From contig NZ_CP117430.1 of assembly GCF_030687395.1 (NCBI RefSeq), positions 6,200,001-6,264,000 on the forward strand: a stretch of 64,000 bases of DNA. Direction: 5' to 3'. The DNA is from Pseudomonas wuhanensis (lineage in GTDB: Bacteria > Pseudomonadota > Gammaproteobacteria > Pseudomonadales > Pseudomonadaceae). The notes under the pieces were generated by a model that did no database searches, was not told the DNA's origin, and saw only the letters and a program-made list of their open reading frames with translations. Position 1 is the stretch's first letter. Each line of letters starts with the position of its first letter. The position numbers and the translations under genes are program-made. Below are positions 36,624 to 45,582 of the stretch, piece by piece.

Positions 36624-37922
36624 ATGCTTCGCGTCCTGATAGCCCTCGCACTGACATGCCTGCTCCAACCGGCCTTTGCCGACGAGCGCACGCAAACCCA
36701 ACAACAGTTGGACGCCACGCGTCAGGACATTGCCGAGCTGAAGAAACTGCTGGGTAAACTCCAGGAAGAAAAATCCGGAGTGCAGAAAGACCTCAAAGGC
36801 ACCGAAACCGAGATGGGCAAGCTCGAGAAGCAGGTCGAAGCCCTGCAAAAAGAGCTGAAGAAAAGCGAATCCGAGCTGCAGCGACTCGATGCCGAGAAAA
36901 AAAAACTCCAGAGCGCGCGCATTGAACAGCAACGACTGATCGCCATCCAGGCCCGAGCGGCCTATCAGAATGGCCGCCAGGAGTACCTCAAGCTGCTGCT
37001 CAACCAGCAGAACCCGGAAAAATTCGCCCGCACCCTCACCTATTACGACTACCTGAGCCAGGCCCGCCTGGAGCAGCTGAAGAATTTCAACGAAACCCTG
37101 CGCCAACTGGCCAATGTCGAAAAAGACATCGGCCTGCAGCAGGCGCAATTGCTGGTGCAGAAAAGCAGCCTCGACACCCAGCGCGATGAACTCGACAAGG
37201 TCCGCAAGGAGCGTCAGCAAGTTCTGGCCAAGCTCAACGACGACGTGAAGGCCCGCGACCAGAAACTGGCGGCGCGCGAGCAGGATCAGGCGGACCTGTC
37301 TAAAGTCCTTAAAACCATTGAAGAAACCTTGGCCCGTCAGGCCCGAGAGGCGGAAGAAGCGCGGCAAAAAGCGCTGATCGCCCAGCAGGAAGCCGAAAAA
37401 AAGCGTTTACGTGAGGCTCAGGCTGCGGCAGATGCAGAGACAACCGACGCCCCACGCAAAACCGTTAAATCGACACCCGGCGCACTGGTTTCAAGTTCAG
37501 GCGAAACCTTTGGCGGCCCCTTTGCTTCCTCCCGCGGCAAACTTCCATGGCCGGTTGATGGTCGACTGCTGGCACGCTTCGGTGAAAGCCGTGGCGACGA
37601 TGCCCGCACCAAATGGGACGGTGTGATGATCAGCGCCTCCGCCGGCAGCCAGGTGCATGCCGTTCACGGCGGCCGCGTGGTGTTTGCCGATTGGTTGCGA
37701 GGCGCCGGGTTGCTGGTGATCCTCGACCACGGCAACGGTTTTTTGAGTCTTTATGGTCACAACCAGACGCTGCTCAAGTCTGCGGGTGACGTGGTAAAAG
37801 CCGGTGAGTCCATCTCCACTGTCGGCAACAGTGGCGGGCAGGACACACCAGCGCTGTATTTCGCTATTCGTCAGCAGGGTCACCCGAGTGATCCGGCGCA
37901 ATGGTGCCGCGCGCAAGGATAG
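36624..37922 (+). CDS. envC: EnvC-type murein hydrolase activator
   Basis: Periplasmic coiled-coil protein that activates cell-wall amidases at division. From ATG 36624: signal peptide MLRVLIALALTCLLQPAFA, then about 240 residues of Lys/Glu/Gln-rich coiled coil, a linker rich in Thr/Lys, and a C-terminal LytM/M23 domain (about 295-432). The M23 catalytic set is degenerate, as in EnvC: KWDGVMI stands where active enzymes have a metal His, and LYFAIR replaces the LHFEIR histidine, so it should be non-catalytic. The 432-residue length fits. It is followed by ctpA after 34 bp. Confidence 0.93.
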   Translation: MLRVLIALALTCLLQPAFADERTQTQQQLDATRQDIAELKKLLGKLQEEKSGVQKDLKGTETEMGKLEKQVEALQKELKKSESELQRLDAEKKKLQSARIEQQRLIAIQARAAYQNGRQEYLKLLLNQQNPEKFARTLTYYDYLSQARLEQLKNFNETLRQLANVEKDIGLQQAQLLVQKSSLDTQRDELDKVRKERQQVLAKLNDDVKARDQKLAAREQDQADLSKVLKTIEETLARQAREAEEARQKALIAQQEAEKKRLREAQAAADAETTDAPRKTVKSTPGALVSSSGETFGGPFASSRGKLPWPVDGRLLARFGESRGDDARTKWDGVMISASAGSQVHAVHGGRVVFADWLRGAGLLVILDHGNGFLSLYGHNQTLLKSAGDVVKAGESISTVGNSGGQDTPALYFAIRQQGHPSDPAQWCRAQG

Positions 37923-37956
37923 GCGTTGAGTCACCTACATTAGGAGTTCGTTCGAC

Positions 37957-39276
37957 ATGCTGTATTTGTCCCGCCTTACCTCGCTGGCCCTGACGATTGC
38001 CCTGGTGATCGGCGCGCCGTTGGCGTTTGCCGCTCAACCGGCCCCGGCGGTCGCACCTGCAGGCACTGCTGCGACCACCAAGGCGCCATTGCCGCTGGAC
38101 GAGTTGCGCACCTTTGCCGAAGTCATGGACCGGATCAAAGCAGCCTATGTAGAACCGGTGGACGACAAGACCCTGCTGGAAAACGCCATCAAAGGCATGC
38201 TCAGCAACCTCGACCCGCACTCCGCGTACCTGGGCCCGGAAGACTTCGCTGAATTGCAGGAAAGCACCAGCGGCGAATTCGGCGGCCTGGGCATCGAAGT
38301 CGGCGCTGAAGACGGTTTCATCAAAGTGGTTTCGCCGATCGACGACACTCCGGCCTCCAAGGCTGGTATTCAGGCCGGCGACTTCATCGTCAAGATCAAC
38401 GGCCAGCCGACTCGCGGCCAGAGCATGACCGAAGCCGTGGACAAGATGCGCGGCAAGATCGGCCAGAAGATCACCCTGACCCTGGTGCGCGACGGCGGTG
38501 CGCCGTTCGACGTGACTCTGGTCCGCGCCATCATTCAAGTGAAGAGCGTGAAGAGCCAGTTGCTGGAATCCGGCTATGGTTACATCCGCATCACCCAGTT
38601 CCAGGTCAAGACCGGCGAAGAGGTCTCCAAGGCCCTGGCCAAGCTGCGCAAGGACAACGGCAAGAAGCTCAGCGGTATCGTCCTCGACCTGCGTAACAAC
38701 CCGGGCGGCGTGCTGCAATCGGCGGTGGAAGTGGTCGATCACTTCATCACCAAGGGCCTGATCGTCTACACCAAGGGCCGCATCGCCAACTCCGAGTTGC
38801 GCTTCTCCGCCACCGGCAAGGACGAAAGCGAAGCCGTGCCAATGGTCGTGCTGATCAACGGCGGCAGCGCCTCGGCCTCGGAAATTGTCGCCGGCGCCCT
38901 GCAGGATCAGAAACGCGCAGTGGTCATGGGCACCACCAGTTTCGGCAAAGGCTCGGTCCAGACCGTGTTGCCGCTGAACAACGAACGCGCACTGAAAATC
39001 ACCACGGCGCTGTACTACACGCCGAACGGCCGCTCGATTCAGGCTCAGGGCATTGTTCCGGACATCGAAGTGCGCAAGGCCAAGATCACCAACGAGCAGG
39101 ACGGCGATTACTTCAAGGAAGCCGATCTGCAAGGCCACCTGGGTAATGGCAATGGCGGTGCCGACAAACCAACCGGTTCCGGTGGCAAAGCCAAGGCCAT
39201 GCCGCAGGATGACGATTACCAGTTGGCCCAGGCCCTGAGCCTGCTCAAAGGGCTGAGCATCACCCGCGGCCACTGA
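37957..39276 (+). CDS. ctpA: Carboxy-terminal processing protease, S41 family
   Basis: Periplasmic serine protease (439 residues). Signal peptide through AFAAQPAPA, N-terminal helical region, PDZ domain (about 95-180, EFGGLGIEVGAEDGFIKVV), and S41 core with the catalytic Ser in NGGSASASEIVAGAL and Lys in TTSFGKGSVQTV. In P. aeruginosa CtpA works with a partner lipoprotein on cell-wall hydrolases, which suits its place after envC. The last 40 residues form a Gly/Lys-rich linker and a short helix. Confidence 0.95.
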   Translation: MLYLSRLTSLALTIALVIGAPLAFAAQPAPAVAPAGTAATTKAPLPLDELRTFAEVMDRIKAAYVEPVDDKTLLENAIKGMLSNLDPHSAYLGPEDFAELQESTSGEFGGLGIEVGAEDGFIKVVSPIDDTPASKAGIQAGDFIVKINGQPTRGQSMTEAVDKMRGKIGQKITLTLVRDGGAPFDVTLVRAIIQVKSVKSQLLESGYGYIRITQFQVKTGEEVSKALAKLRKDNGKKLSGIVLDLRNNPGGVLQSAVEVVDHFITKGLIVYTKGRIANSELRFSATGKDESEAVPMVVLINGGSASASEIVAGALQDQKRAVVMGTTSFGKGSVQTVLPLNNERALKITTALYYTPNGRSIQAQGIVPDIEVRKAKITNEQDGDYFKEADLQGHLGNGNGGADKPTGSGGKAKAMPQDDDYQLAQALSLLKGLSITRGH

Positions 39277-39277
39277 G

Positions 39278-40075
39278 ATGCGCCTGCGGTTGCTCCTCGG
39301 CCTGCTGTGCTGTCTGGCGGGTGTCGCTCACGCGGCGCCAGCCACAACAGCGGCCACACCTCACAAGGCTTATCTGAGCCTGATCATCGATGACCTGGGG
39401 CAGAACCTGCCCCGGGATCGCCGCGTACTGGCCCTGCCCGGCCCGGTCACCGCGGCAATCATGCCCGACACCCCTCACGCCACCGAATTCGCTCGCGAAG
39501 CCCATCGCGCCGGCAAGATCGTCATCTTGCACATGCCCATGGATCCGGCCACCGGGCCGTTTGCCTGGCACCCCGAGTTGCCCATCGAAGAACTCGAGAA
39601 GCGCCTGAACGCGGCGTTCCAGGCTGTGCCGTTTACCGCTGGCATCAACAACCACATGGGCAGCCGCATGACCGTTCAGCAACCGGCCATGGCCTGGCTG
39701 ATGGCGGACTTGCAGCGTCGGCACAAATTCTTCGTCGACAGCCGCACCAGTGCGCAAACCGTGGCGGCCGCCGAGGCGCAGAAGATCGGTCTGGCGAGCG
39801 TTTCGCGGGATGTGTTCCTGGATGACGAGCCCACTGAAGCCGCGATTTTTACTCAGCTACAGACGGCTATCAACCTGGCGCGCAAGCAGGGTTCTGCGGT
39901 GATGATCGGGCATCCGTACCCGCAGACATTGGCGGTGCTTGAACGTGAATTGCCCAAGCTCAAGGCTCAGGGCATTGACTGGATCGACATCAAACAGATG
40001 ATCAGCGTGCGCGGCAATCGTGCCACGGCAGCACACGGCAAGGATGGCCAGTACCGCCTTCCAACCGCCCGGTAA
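39278..40075 (+). CDS. yibQ: Divergent polysaccharide deacetylase family protein (YibQ)
   Basis: A 265-residue exported protein with a NodB-related fold. Signal MRLRLLLGLLCCLAGVAHAA, then YLSLIIDDLGQNLPRDRRVL with the conserved IIDD, LHMPMDP, and AGINNHMGSRMT. These correspond to the metal-binding positions of deacetylases, but activity of this divergent branch is not established. Start ATG lies one base after the ctpA stop, so it is co-transcribed; the gpmI-envC-yibQ order also occurs in E. coli. Confidence 0.92.
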   Translation: MRLRLLLGLLCCLAGVAHAAPATTAATPHKAYLSLIIDDLGQNLPRDRRVLALPGPVTAAIMPDTPHATEFAREAHRAGKIVILHMPMDPATGPFAWHPELPIEELEKRLNAAFQAVPFTAGINNHMGSRMTVQQPAMAWLMADLQRRHKFFVDSRTSAQTVAAAEAQKIGLASVSRDVFLDDEPTEAAIFTQLQTAINLARKQGSAVMIGHPYPQTLAVLERELPKLKAQGIDWIDIKQMISVRGNRATAAHGKDGQYRLPTAR

Positions 40076-40179
40076 TTACTCGCAGCCCACTCCATTTCGC
40101 GATAGCTATTTATACCTGCCGGTACACCGACCCGTGCCACGATAGCGCTCACCCTGAATTTCATCACCAAGGAATGGAC

Positions 40180-41418
40180 ATGAAATACCTCAGCTTCTTT
40201 TGCTTCGCCGGACTGATTGGCCTGCTGGCTATTTCCGCCGTGCAGGCCCGCGACTTGGGCGAAGGCGCCGTCAACGATTCACCTTCAAGAGCCCTGCAAA
40301 ACAGTGAACACTTTTATGAAATCTGGAGCGGTGTGGGACACCTCAGCCTCCAATCGGGTGAGAGCTGCAGCGCCGTTCTACTGGACACGCGAAACAGACA
40401 AGGCCGAGCCACCGGCCCTGCTTACCTGCTCACCAGCGGTCATTGCGTGTTCTTTGAGTACGGTTCGGCGCGGGCCAATCTGCCTTTGAAAGCCAGCGTC
40501 ACCTTTCACTACTTTCATGACACACCACAGCGTAAGCGCCGATACGCCATCCGGACTGCCCGATGGAGCAGTCTGGTCGGGACCGATCTTGCAGTACTCG
40601 AGGTCGACGCAACATTGGCGTCGCTGATACAGGCCGGGGTCAACCCGCTCAAACTGGCGTCCCATCAAACCTACGAGCGTCAGGATGCGCTTAACATTGG
40701 CGCGCCGGGAGGCTTTACCGAGCAGGGGCTTCGATTGAGTGCCTGCGCTGAACAAACCGCCGGAACGTTCATCGATCACCCCGGGGTGTTCCCTTTGGCC
40801 ATGAAAAACAGCTGCGATCTTCACGCTGGCAGCTCCGGCAGCCCGATGCTGAACCGCCGCACCAACGAAATCACCGGCATCGTCAGTAAAGTCGTGGCCT
40901 CGCGCAATACACCAGCGCCGCCCGACTGTGAGCACTCGACGTCTTGCACGGCCGCCCGCTTCAACTACAGCTACTCAGCCAACTTTCTGCACAAGTGTTT
41001 TATTGACGGTGTCTTCACCCGCGATGGAGCGGACTGTTCGCTGGAACCGGTCGAGCTGACTGTCACGGAGCCCTGGAAGCTCAAGTCATACGTTCATGGA
41101 ACGCAAAACGCGAAGGGGCAGATTGTATTGCCTACGTGGGACTTCAGGTTCTCCCTCGAGGCGCCCTTCTATCGCTATAAAACGGTCAGTAACGCCAGGG
41201 ACTGCCAGGCTCCCGACAATTACAGCGCCGCCACCAGCGCTGAAGATGCTTACATCAATACTGAAATCGGGCCACAAAACGGCGCACATGCGCTCTGTAT
41301 TATCGGTGTCGCCTCAGGGGAACAGCAGTTGACAAGGGCGACGTTGAATAACGTGTTTACAAGTGCCGTGTACTTGAGCCCGACGCCGGACACTACTCTT
41401 CAGACCACATCGAGATAA
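40180..41418 (+). CDS. Secreted trypsin-like serine protease
   Basis: A 412-residue exported protein. ATG 40180 is preferred over 40174 because GGA lies seven bases before it; the signal is MKYLSFFCFAGLIGLLAISA followed by VQA. Chymotrypsin-fold catalytic residues are visible: His in LLTSGHCVF (about 90), Asp in VGTDLAVLEVDA (about 132) and Ser in CDLHAGSSGSPM (about 224). Several cysteine pairs suggest disulphides. A C-terminal beta domain of about 120 residues (after EPVELTVTEPW) has no recognised identity. It stands alone, ends three bases from a convergent gene, and its substrate is unknown. Confidence 0.82.
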   Translation: MKYLSFFCFAGLIGLLAISAVQARDLGEGAVNDSPSRALQNSEHFYEIWSGVGHLSLQSGESCSAVLLDTRNRQGRATGPAYLLTSGHCVFFEYGSARANLPLKASVTFHYFHDTPQRKRRYAIRTARWSSLVGTDLAVLEVDATLASLIQAGVNPLKLASHQTYERQDALNIGAPGGFTEQGLRLSACAEQTAGTFIDHPGVFPLAMKNSCDLHAGSSGSPMLNRRTNEITGIVSKVVASRNTPAPPDCEHSTSCTAARFNYSYSANFLHKCFIDGVFTRDGADCSLEPVELTVTEPWKLKSYVHGTQNAKGQIVLPTWDFRFSLEAPFYRYKTVSNARDCQAPDNYSAATSAEDAYINTEIGPQNGAHALCIIGVASGEQQLTRATLNNVFTSAVYLSPTPDTTLQTTSR

Positions 41419-41421
41419 TTG

Positions 41422-42177
41422 CTACAGATAGCGCCCCATGATGTCGTCCACCACGCCTTCTTTGCGCAGCTGATCCAGCGCTGCCTGAAGCTTGGCCACG
41501 ACGTCATCCGGCACGTCTTTATTCAGTGCCAGGTACAACTCGGCGCTGTTGAAGCGCAGCACGGTCTTGAGCCCGTTCACGCCTTCCTGGCGCGCCAGAT
41601 AGCGGCCTGCCGGGTCACCGGTGGCCCACAGATCGATCTGGCCATTGACCAGTTTTTTGGCGTTGTCCTGATCCCGCAGCACAACAATCGGTTTCAGCCC
41701 TTGCTTGGACAGCGTCTCGGCAATCGCATCGCCCTTGTAGGCGCCAATCTTGTATTTGCGCGCCTGCTCCAGCGACTCAAGGGTGATCTTGCTATCGCCC
41801 TTGGCCAGCATGATCCAGTCGTCCGGGCCGATCGGGCCGACCCACTTGAAGAGATTCTCACGGTCCGGCAACCGCGCCATCACGAACACGCCGTAACCGG
41901 GCTTTTCCAGAGCGAGTTTGTAGATTCGCTCCCAAGGGAAACGCAGAGTCAGGCTGTAGGGGATGTCGGCGCGCTTGAACATCTCGCGGACGATGTCTAC
42001 GGCGATGCCGTTGATGTTCTCGCCCTGGGCGAAGTTCTTGCCGTTCTTCGCCATGTTGTACGGTGGGAAGTTTTCCGTCAGCAGCACCATGCCGGTGTCG
42101 GGACTTTCTTCGGCATGAACTCCGCTGATAAACAACAGTGAAACGCTGGCGAGGGCAAGAAGAAGACGTTTAAGCAT
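41422..42177 (-). CDS. Periplasmic amino-acid-type solute-binding protein
   Basis: A 251-residue SBP_bac_3 family protein. Signal MLKRLLLALASVSLLFISGV ending in HAEE, then VLLTENFPPYNMAKNGKNFA, EMFKRADIPYSLTLRFPWER and DLWATGDPAGRYLARQEG. No permease or ATPase genes accompany it; it is 73 bp downstream of hisF and probably the last gene of the his unit. It may be an orphan binding protein or an enzyme-less sensor input; the ligand cannot be told. Confidence 0.88.
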   Translation of the reverse strand: MLKRLLLALASVSLLFISGVHAEESPDTGMVLLTENFPPYNMAKNGKNFAQGENINGIAVDIVREMFKRADIPYSLTLRFPWERIYKLALEKPGYGVFVMARLPDRENLFKWVGPIGPDDWIMLAKGDSKITLESLEQARKYKIGAYKGDAIAETLSKQGLKPIVVLRDQDNAKKLVNGQIDLWATGDPAGRYLARQEGVNGLKTVLRFNSAELYLALNKDVPDDVVAKLQAALDQLRKEGVVDDIMGRYL

Positions 42178-42250
42178 GTCGGGCTACCGGAATCCATGGC
42201 GTGCTCAAGAGTGCCTTGAGCCCGCCATACTGTCCACTGGCCTGTACTGT

Positions 42251-43021
42251 TTAACGCATCACGATGCCGCGATGAGCCATGTAGGCCTTGGCTTCCTGCA
42301 CGGTGTATTCACCGAAGTGGAAAATACTCGCCGCCAGCACTGCACTGGCATGGCCTTCGAGAATGCCGTCGGCCAGATGCTGCAAGTTGCCAACACCACC
42401 GGACGCAATCACCGGAATCCCCAGCGCATCGCTGATGGCGCGGGTGACGCCCAGGTCAAAGCCGTTTTTCATGCCGTCCTGGTCCATGCTGGTCAGCAGG
42501 ATTTCACCGGCACCGAGGCCTTCCATCTTCTTCGCCCACTCAACGGCGTCGAGGCCGGTTGGCTTGCGACCGCCATGGGTGAAGATTTCCCAGCGCGGGG
42601 TTTCGCCTGGGCCGGAAACTTTCTTCGCGTCGATGGCGACGACGATGCATTGCGAGCCGAAATGCTGGGCCGCTTCGCCGACGAATTCCGGGTTGAATAC
42701 CGCAGCGGTGTTGATCGAGACCTTGTCCGCGCCGGCATTCAGCAAATTGCGAATGTCCTGCACGGTACGCACGCCACCGCCCACGGTCAGCGGGATGAAC
42801 ACCTGGCTGGCCATGCGCTCGACGGTATGCAGCGTGGTGTCGCGGCCATCGACGCTGGCAGTGATGTCGAGAAAGGTAATCTCGTCGGCACCCTGCTCGT
42901 CGTAGCGACGGGCGATTTCCACCGGGTCGCCGGCATCGCGAATGTTCTCGAACTTGACGCCCTTGACCACCCGGCCGTTATCCACGTCCAGGCAAGGGAT
43001 GATGCGTTTGGCCAGCGCCAT
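42251..43021 (-). CDS. hisF: Imidazole glycerol phosphate synthase cyclase subunit HisF
   Basis: TIM-barrel subunit that, with HisH, turns PRFAR plus ammonia into imidazole glycerol phosphate and AICAR. The 256 residues include [18 protein letters not shown] (catalytic Asp 11), [14 protein letters not shown], and [16 protein letters not shown]. It follows hisA by nine bases and completes the hisB-hisH-hisA-hisF order. Confidence 0.97.
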   Translation of the reverse strand: MALAKRIIPCLDVDNGRVVKGVKFENIRDAGDPVEIARRYDEQGADEITFLDITASVDGRDTTLHTVERMASQVFIPLTVGGGVRTVQDIRNLLNAGADKVSINTAAVFNPEFVGEAAQHFGSQCIVVAIDAKKVSGPGETPRWEIFTHGGRKPTGLDAVEWAKKMEGLGAGEILLTSMDQDGMKNGFDLGVTRAISDALGIPVIASGGVGNLQHLADGILEGHASAVLAASIFHFGEYTVQEAKAYMAHRGIVMR

Positions 43022-43030
43022 GGTGAGTCC

Positions 43031-43768
43031 TCAGCCTTTGTACGAATCGCAGAAAGCTTGCGCTTCAGCGACATCGAGGGTGCCTTCGTAGATCGCCCGG
43101 CCGGTGATGGCGCCGATGATGCCTGGTGCCTTGGCGTCGAGCAGCGACTTGATGTCACCCAGATTGTGGATACCGCCGGATGCAATGACCGGGATCTTCG
43201 TCGCAGCAGCCAGAGCAGCGGTGTAAGAGACGTTGCAGCCCTGCATCATGCCGTCTTTGGCGATGTCGGTATAAACGATCGCGGACACGCCGTCGGCCTC
43301 GAATTGCTTGGCCAGGTCGATGACCTGCACGGTGCTGATTTCAGCCCAGCCGTCGGTGGCGACAAATCCGTCTTTGGCATCCAGGCCGACGATCACCTTG
43401 CCTGGGAACGCGCGGCAGGCTTCGGCGACGAAGGCCGGATCTTTCACGGCCTTGGTGCCGATGATCACGTAGCTCACACCCGCTTTCACGTAGTGTTCGA
43501 TGGTTTCCAGGGAACGGATACCGCCGCCGATCTGAATCGGCAGGTTCGGGTAGCGCTTGGCGATGGCGGTGACCACTTCGCCGTTGACCGGCTGGCCTTC
43601 GAACGCGCCATTCAGGTCGACCAGATGCAGACGACGGCAACCGCCCTCCACCCACTTGGCAGCCATGCTCACCGGGTCATCGGAGAACACCGTGGAATCT
43701 TCCATGCGGCCCTGGCGCAGACGAACACAGGCACCGTCTTTAAGATCGATAGCGGGAATAATCAGCAT
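43031..43768 (-). CDS. hisA: Phosphoribosylformimino-5-aminoimidazole carboxamide ribotide isomerase HisA
   Basis: TIM-barrel isomerase of histidine synthesis. ATG 43768 ([20 protein letters not shown]) gives 245 residues, identical to the E. coli length; an ATG 15 bases upstream is in frame but unneeded. Catalytic Asp lies in IPAIDLKDG; further blocks are [30 protein letters not shown] and [13 protein letters not shown]. Confidence 0.97.
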   Translation of the reverse strand: MLIIPAIDLKDGACVRLRQGRMEDSTVFSDDPVSMAAKWVEGGCRRLHLVDLNGAFEGQPVNGEVVTAIAKRYPNLPIQIGGGIRSLETIEHYVKAGVSYVIIGTKAVKDPAFVAEACRAFPGKVIVGLDAKDGFVATDGWAEISTVQVIDLAKQFEADGVSAIVYTDIAKDGMMQGCNVSYTAALAAATKIPVIASGGIHNLGDIKSLLDAKAPGIIGAITGRAIYEGTLDVAEAQAFCDSYKG

Positions 43769-43810
43769 CTGGCAAACCTTCAAATTCGAGTATTCAGCTT
43801 CGCTCGGAAA

Positions 43811-44068
43811 TCAGTTTTTCTCGAGCGCCCACAGGTCGCTTTCAATGCTTTCGAACCTCTCTTTGAGGTGCGTCTGCACATCGAAAATCGCCCTGTTGTA
43901 ATAGTGCGGAGCAATTTCGCGGGTAAACAGCTCAAGGATTTCAGCCGCTTCGAACGAACCCAGGTCCAGCTCGAAGCGATCCTCCATGAAGCGTTTGATC
44001 TTGTGATTGGCCTCGTTCTCCTGTTCGGGAGTGAGGGTCAGGATCGGCGGCTTCTTCTTGACGGCCAT
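43811..44068 (-). CDS. DUF2164 family protein
   Basis: An 85-residue cytosolic protein of a small family of unknown function. Family text is NEANHKIKRFMEDRFELDLG and FTREIAPHYYNRAIFDVQTH. It begins immediately after the hisH stop (TAA then ATG) and ends 42 bp before hisA, so it is embedded in the histidine operon; a link to histidine synthesis is not known. Confidence 0.93.
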   Translation of the reverse strand: MAVKKKPPILTLTPEQENEANHKIKRFMEDRFELDLGSFEAAEILELFTREIAPHYYNRAIFDVQTHLKERFESIESDLWALEKN

Positions 44069-44707
44069 TTACCAGCGACCATCCCACGCGGCGAAGTTCT
44101 GCAGCAATTGCAGGCCATGGGTATGGCTCTTCTCCGGGTGGAACTGCACGGCGAAACGCGAGCCATCGGCCAGCGCGGCGGCAAAATCGACACCGTAGTG
44201 ACCGCCACCCACCACTTGCCGCGGGTTGCCGGCAGCGATGTAGTAGCTGTGCACGAAGTAGAAACGCGCCAGGTCCGGAATGTCGTGCCACAGCGGGTGA
44301 CTCACCGTCTGCTTCACTTCGTTCCAGCCCATGTGCGGGACTTTCAGGTGTTCGCCGTCTTCGTGCAGATCTTTGCCGAAGAACTTCACCTGGCCCGGGA
44401 ACAGGCCAATGCAGTCCACGCCGTTGTTCTCTTCACTGCTGTCGAGCAAGGCTTGCATGCCCACGCAGATGCCGAGGAACGGACGGTCCTGGCTGACTTC
44501 ACGCACCAGCGAATCGAAGCCCAGGCGACGGATCTCCGCCATGCAATCGCGAATCGCGCCAACGCCGGGGAATACCACCCGGTCGGCTTCGCGAATCACA
44601 TCGGCATCGCTGGTGATCAGCACCTTACCGGCACCGACGTGCTCGAGAGCCTTGGCCACCGAGTGCAGGTTGCCCATGCCGTAATCGATAACCGCGACCG
44701 TCTGCAT
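44069..44707 (-). CDS. hisH: Imidazole glycerol phosphate synthase glutaminase subunit HisH
   Basis: Class I glutamine amidotransferase, 212 residues. Triad: Cys in [12 protein letters not shown] (nucleophile), His and Glu in [13 protein letters not shown]; the oxyanion glycine strand is [12 protein letters not shown]. It starts within the hisB stop (TAATG, one-base overlap) and runs directly into the DUF2164 gene. Confidence 0.97.
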   Translation of the reverse strand: MQTVAVIDYGMGNLHSVAKALEHVGAGKVLITSDADVIREADRVVFPGVGAIRDCMAEIRRLGFDSLVREVSQDRPFLGICVGMQALLDSSEENNGVDCIGLFPGQVKFFGKDLHEDGEHLKVPHMGWNEVKQTVSHPLWHDIPDLARFYFVHSYYIAAGNPRQVVGGGHYGVDFAAALADGSRFAVQFHPEKSHTHGLQLLQNFAAWDGRW

Positions 44708-45300
44708 TACAGAACGCCTTTGGTCGACGGCATCTGACCGGCCATGCGGTCATCCAGCTCCACGGCCATGCGCAGGGCACGGCCGAAAGCCTTGAACACG
44801 GTTTCGATCTGGTGGTGGGTGTTGTGCCCACGCAGATTGTCGATGTGCAGGGTGACGTTGGCGTGGTTGACGAAGCCCTGGAAAAATTCCTGGAACAGGT
44901 CAACGTCGAAACCGCCGACGGTCGCGCGGGTATAAGGAACATGCATCTGCAGGCCAGGGCGGCCGGAGAAGTCGATCACCACACGCGACAGCGCTTCATC
45001 GAGCGGCACGTAGGCGTGGCCGTAGCGACGGATGCCTTTCTTGTCGCCGATGGCTTTGGTGAAGGCCTGACCCAGGGTGATACCGACGTCTTCCACCGTG
45101 TGGTGGTCGTCGATATGCAGGTCGCCCTTGCTGACAATATCCAGGTCGATCAGCCCGTGACGGGCGATCTGGTCCAGCATGTGCTCAAGAAAAGGTACAC
45201 CGATATCAAATCGGGCCTTTCCGGTGCCATCCAGGTTGATCGAGGCTTTGATCTGGGTTTCCAGAGTGTCGCGCTCGACAGACGCCATACGTTCGGCCAT
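44707..45300 (-). CDS. hisB: Imidazoleglycerol-phosphate dehydratase HisB (monofunctional)
   Basis: Mn-dependent dehydratase making imidazole acetol phosphate. ATG 45300 ([20 protein letters not shown]), with GGAG upstream, gives 197 residues, the monofunctional length, without the phosphatase domain found in E. coli HisB. Two histidine-rich metal motifs are intact: [13 protein letters not shown] and [13 protein letters not shown], with a second set [11 protein letters not shown] and [10 protein letters not shown]. First gene of the his unit here. Confidence 0.97.
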   Translation of the reverse strand: MAERMASVERDTLETQIKASINLDGTGKARFDIGVPFLEHMLDQIARHGLIDLDIVSKGDLHIDDHHTVEDVGITLGQAFTKAIGDKKGIRRYGHAYVPLDEALSRVVIDFSGRPGLQMHVPYTRATVGGFDVDLFQEFFQGFVNHANVTLHIDNLRGHNTHHQIETVFKAFGRALRMAVELDDRMAGQMPSTKGVL

Positions 45301-45447
45301 CACCAGCTCCGCAAAAATCATTGGGGCGAAAAAGGCAGCCATTATAGGGGCGCGGGCGCTAAACAGAAACACGAGAGGTGATATCACTGACGGAGTGAAT
45401 CCCCTGCTGTCGGGGATAGACATGTCAGTACAAGCATCCCGGGACCA

Positions 45448-45561
45448 CTGATCGCTCCCACGCTCTGCGTGGGAGTGCAGCCCTGGACGCTCCGCGTCCG
45501 CTCTGAATGTGACGCGGAGCGTCACGGGAGGCATTCCCACGCAGAGCGTGGGAACGATCAG
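45448..45561. repeat. Long compound palindromic repeat (copy 2)
   Basis: Outer arms CTGATCGCTCCCACGCTCTG / CAGAGCGTGGGAACGATCAG, inner palindromes GGACGCTCCGCGTCC and GTGACGCGGAGCGTCAC. Same plan as 33340-33441, with inner palindromes in reverse order, that is, inverted orientation of the unit. Confidence 0.85.
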
Positions 45562-45582
45562 TTACAGAGGTAATGCGTTTAC

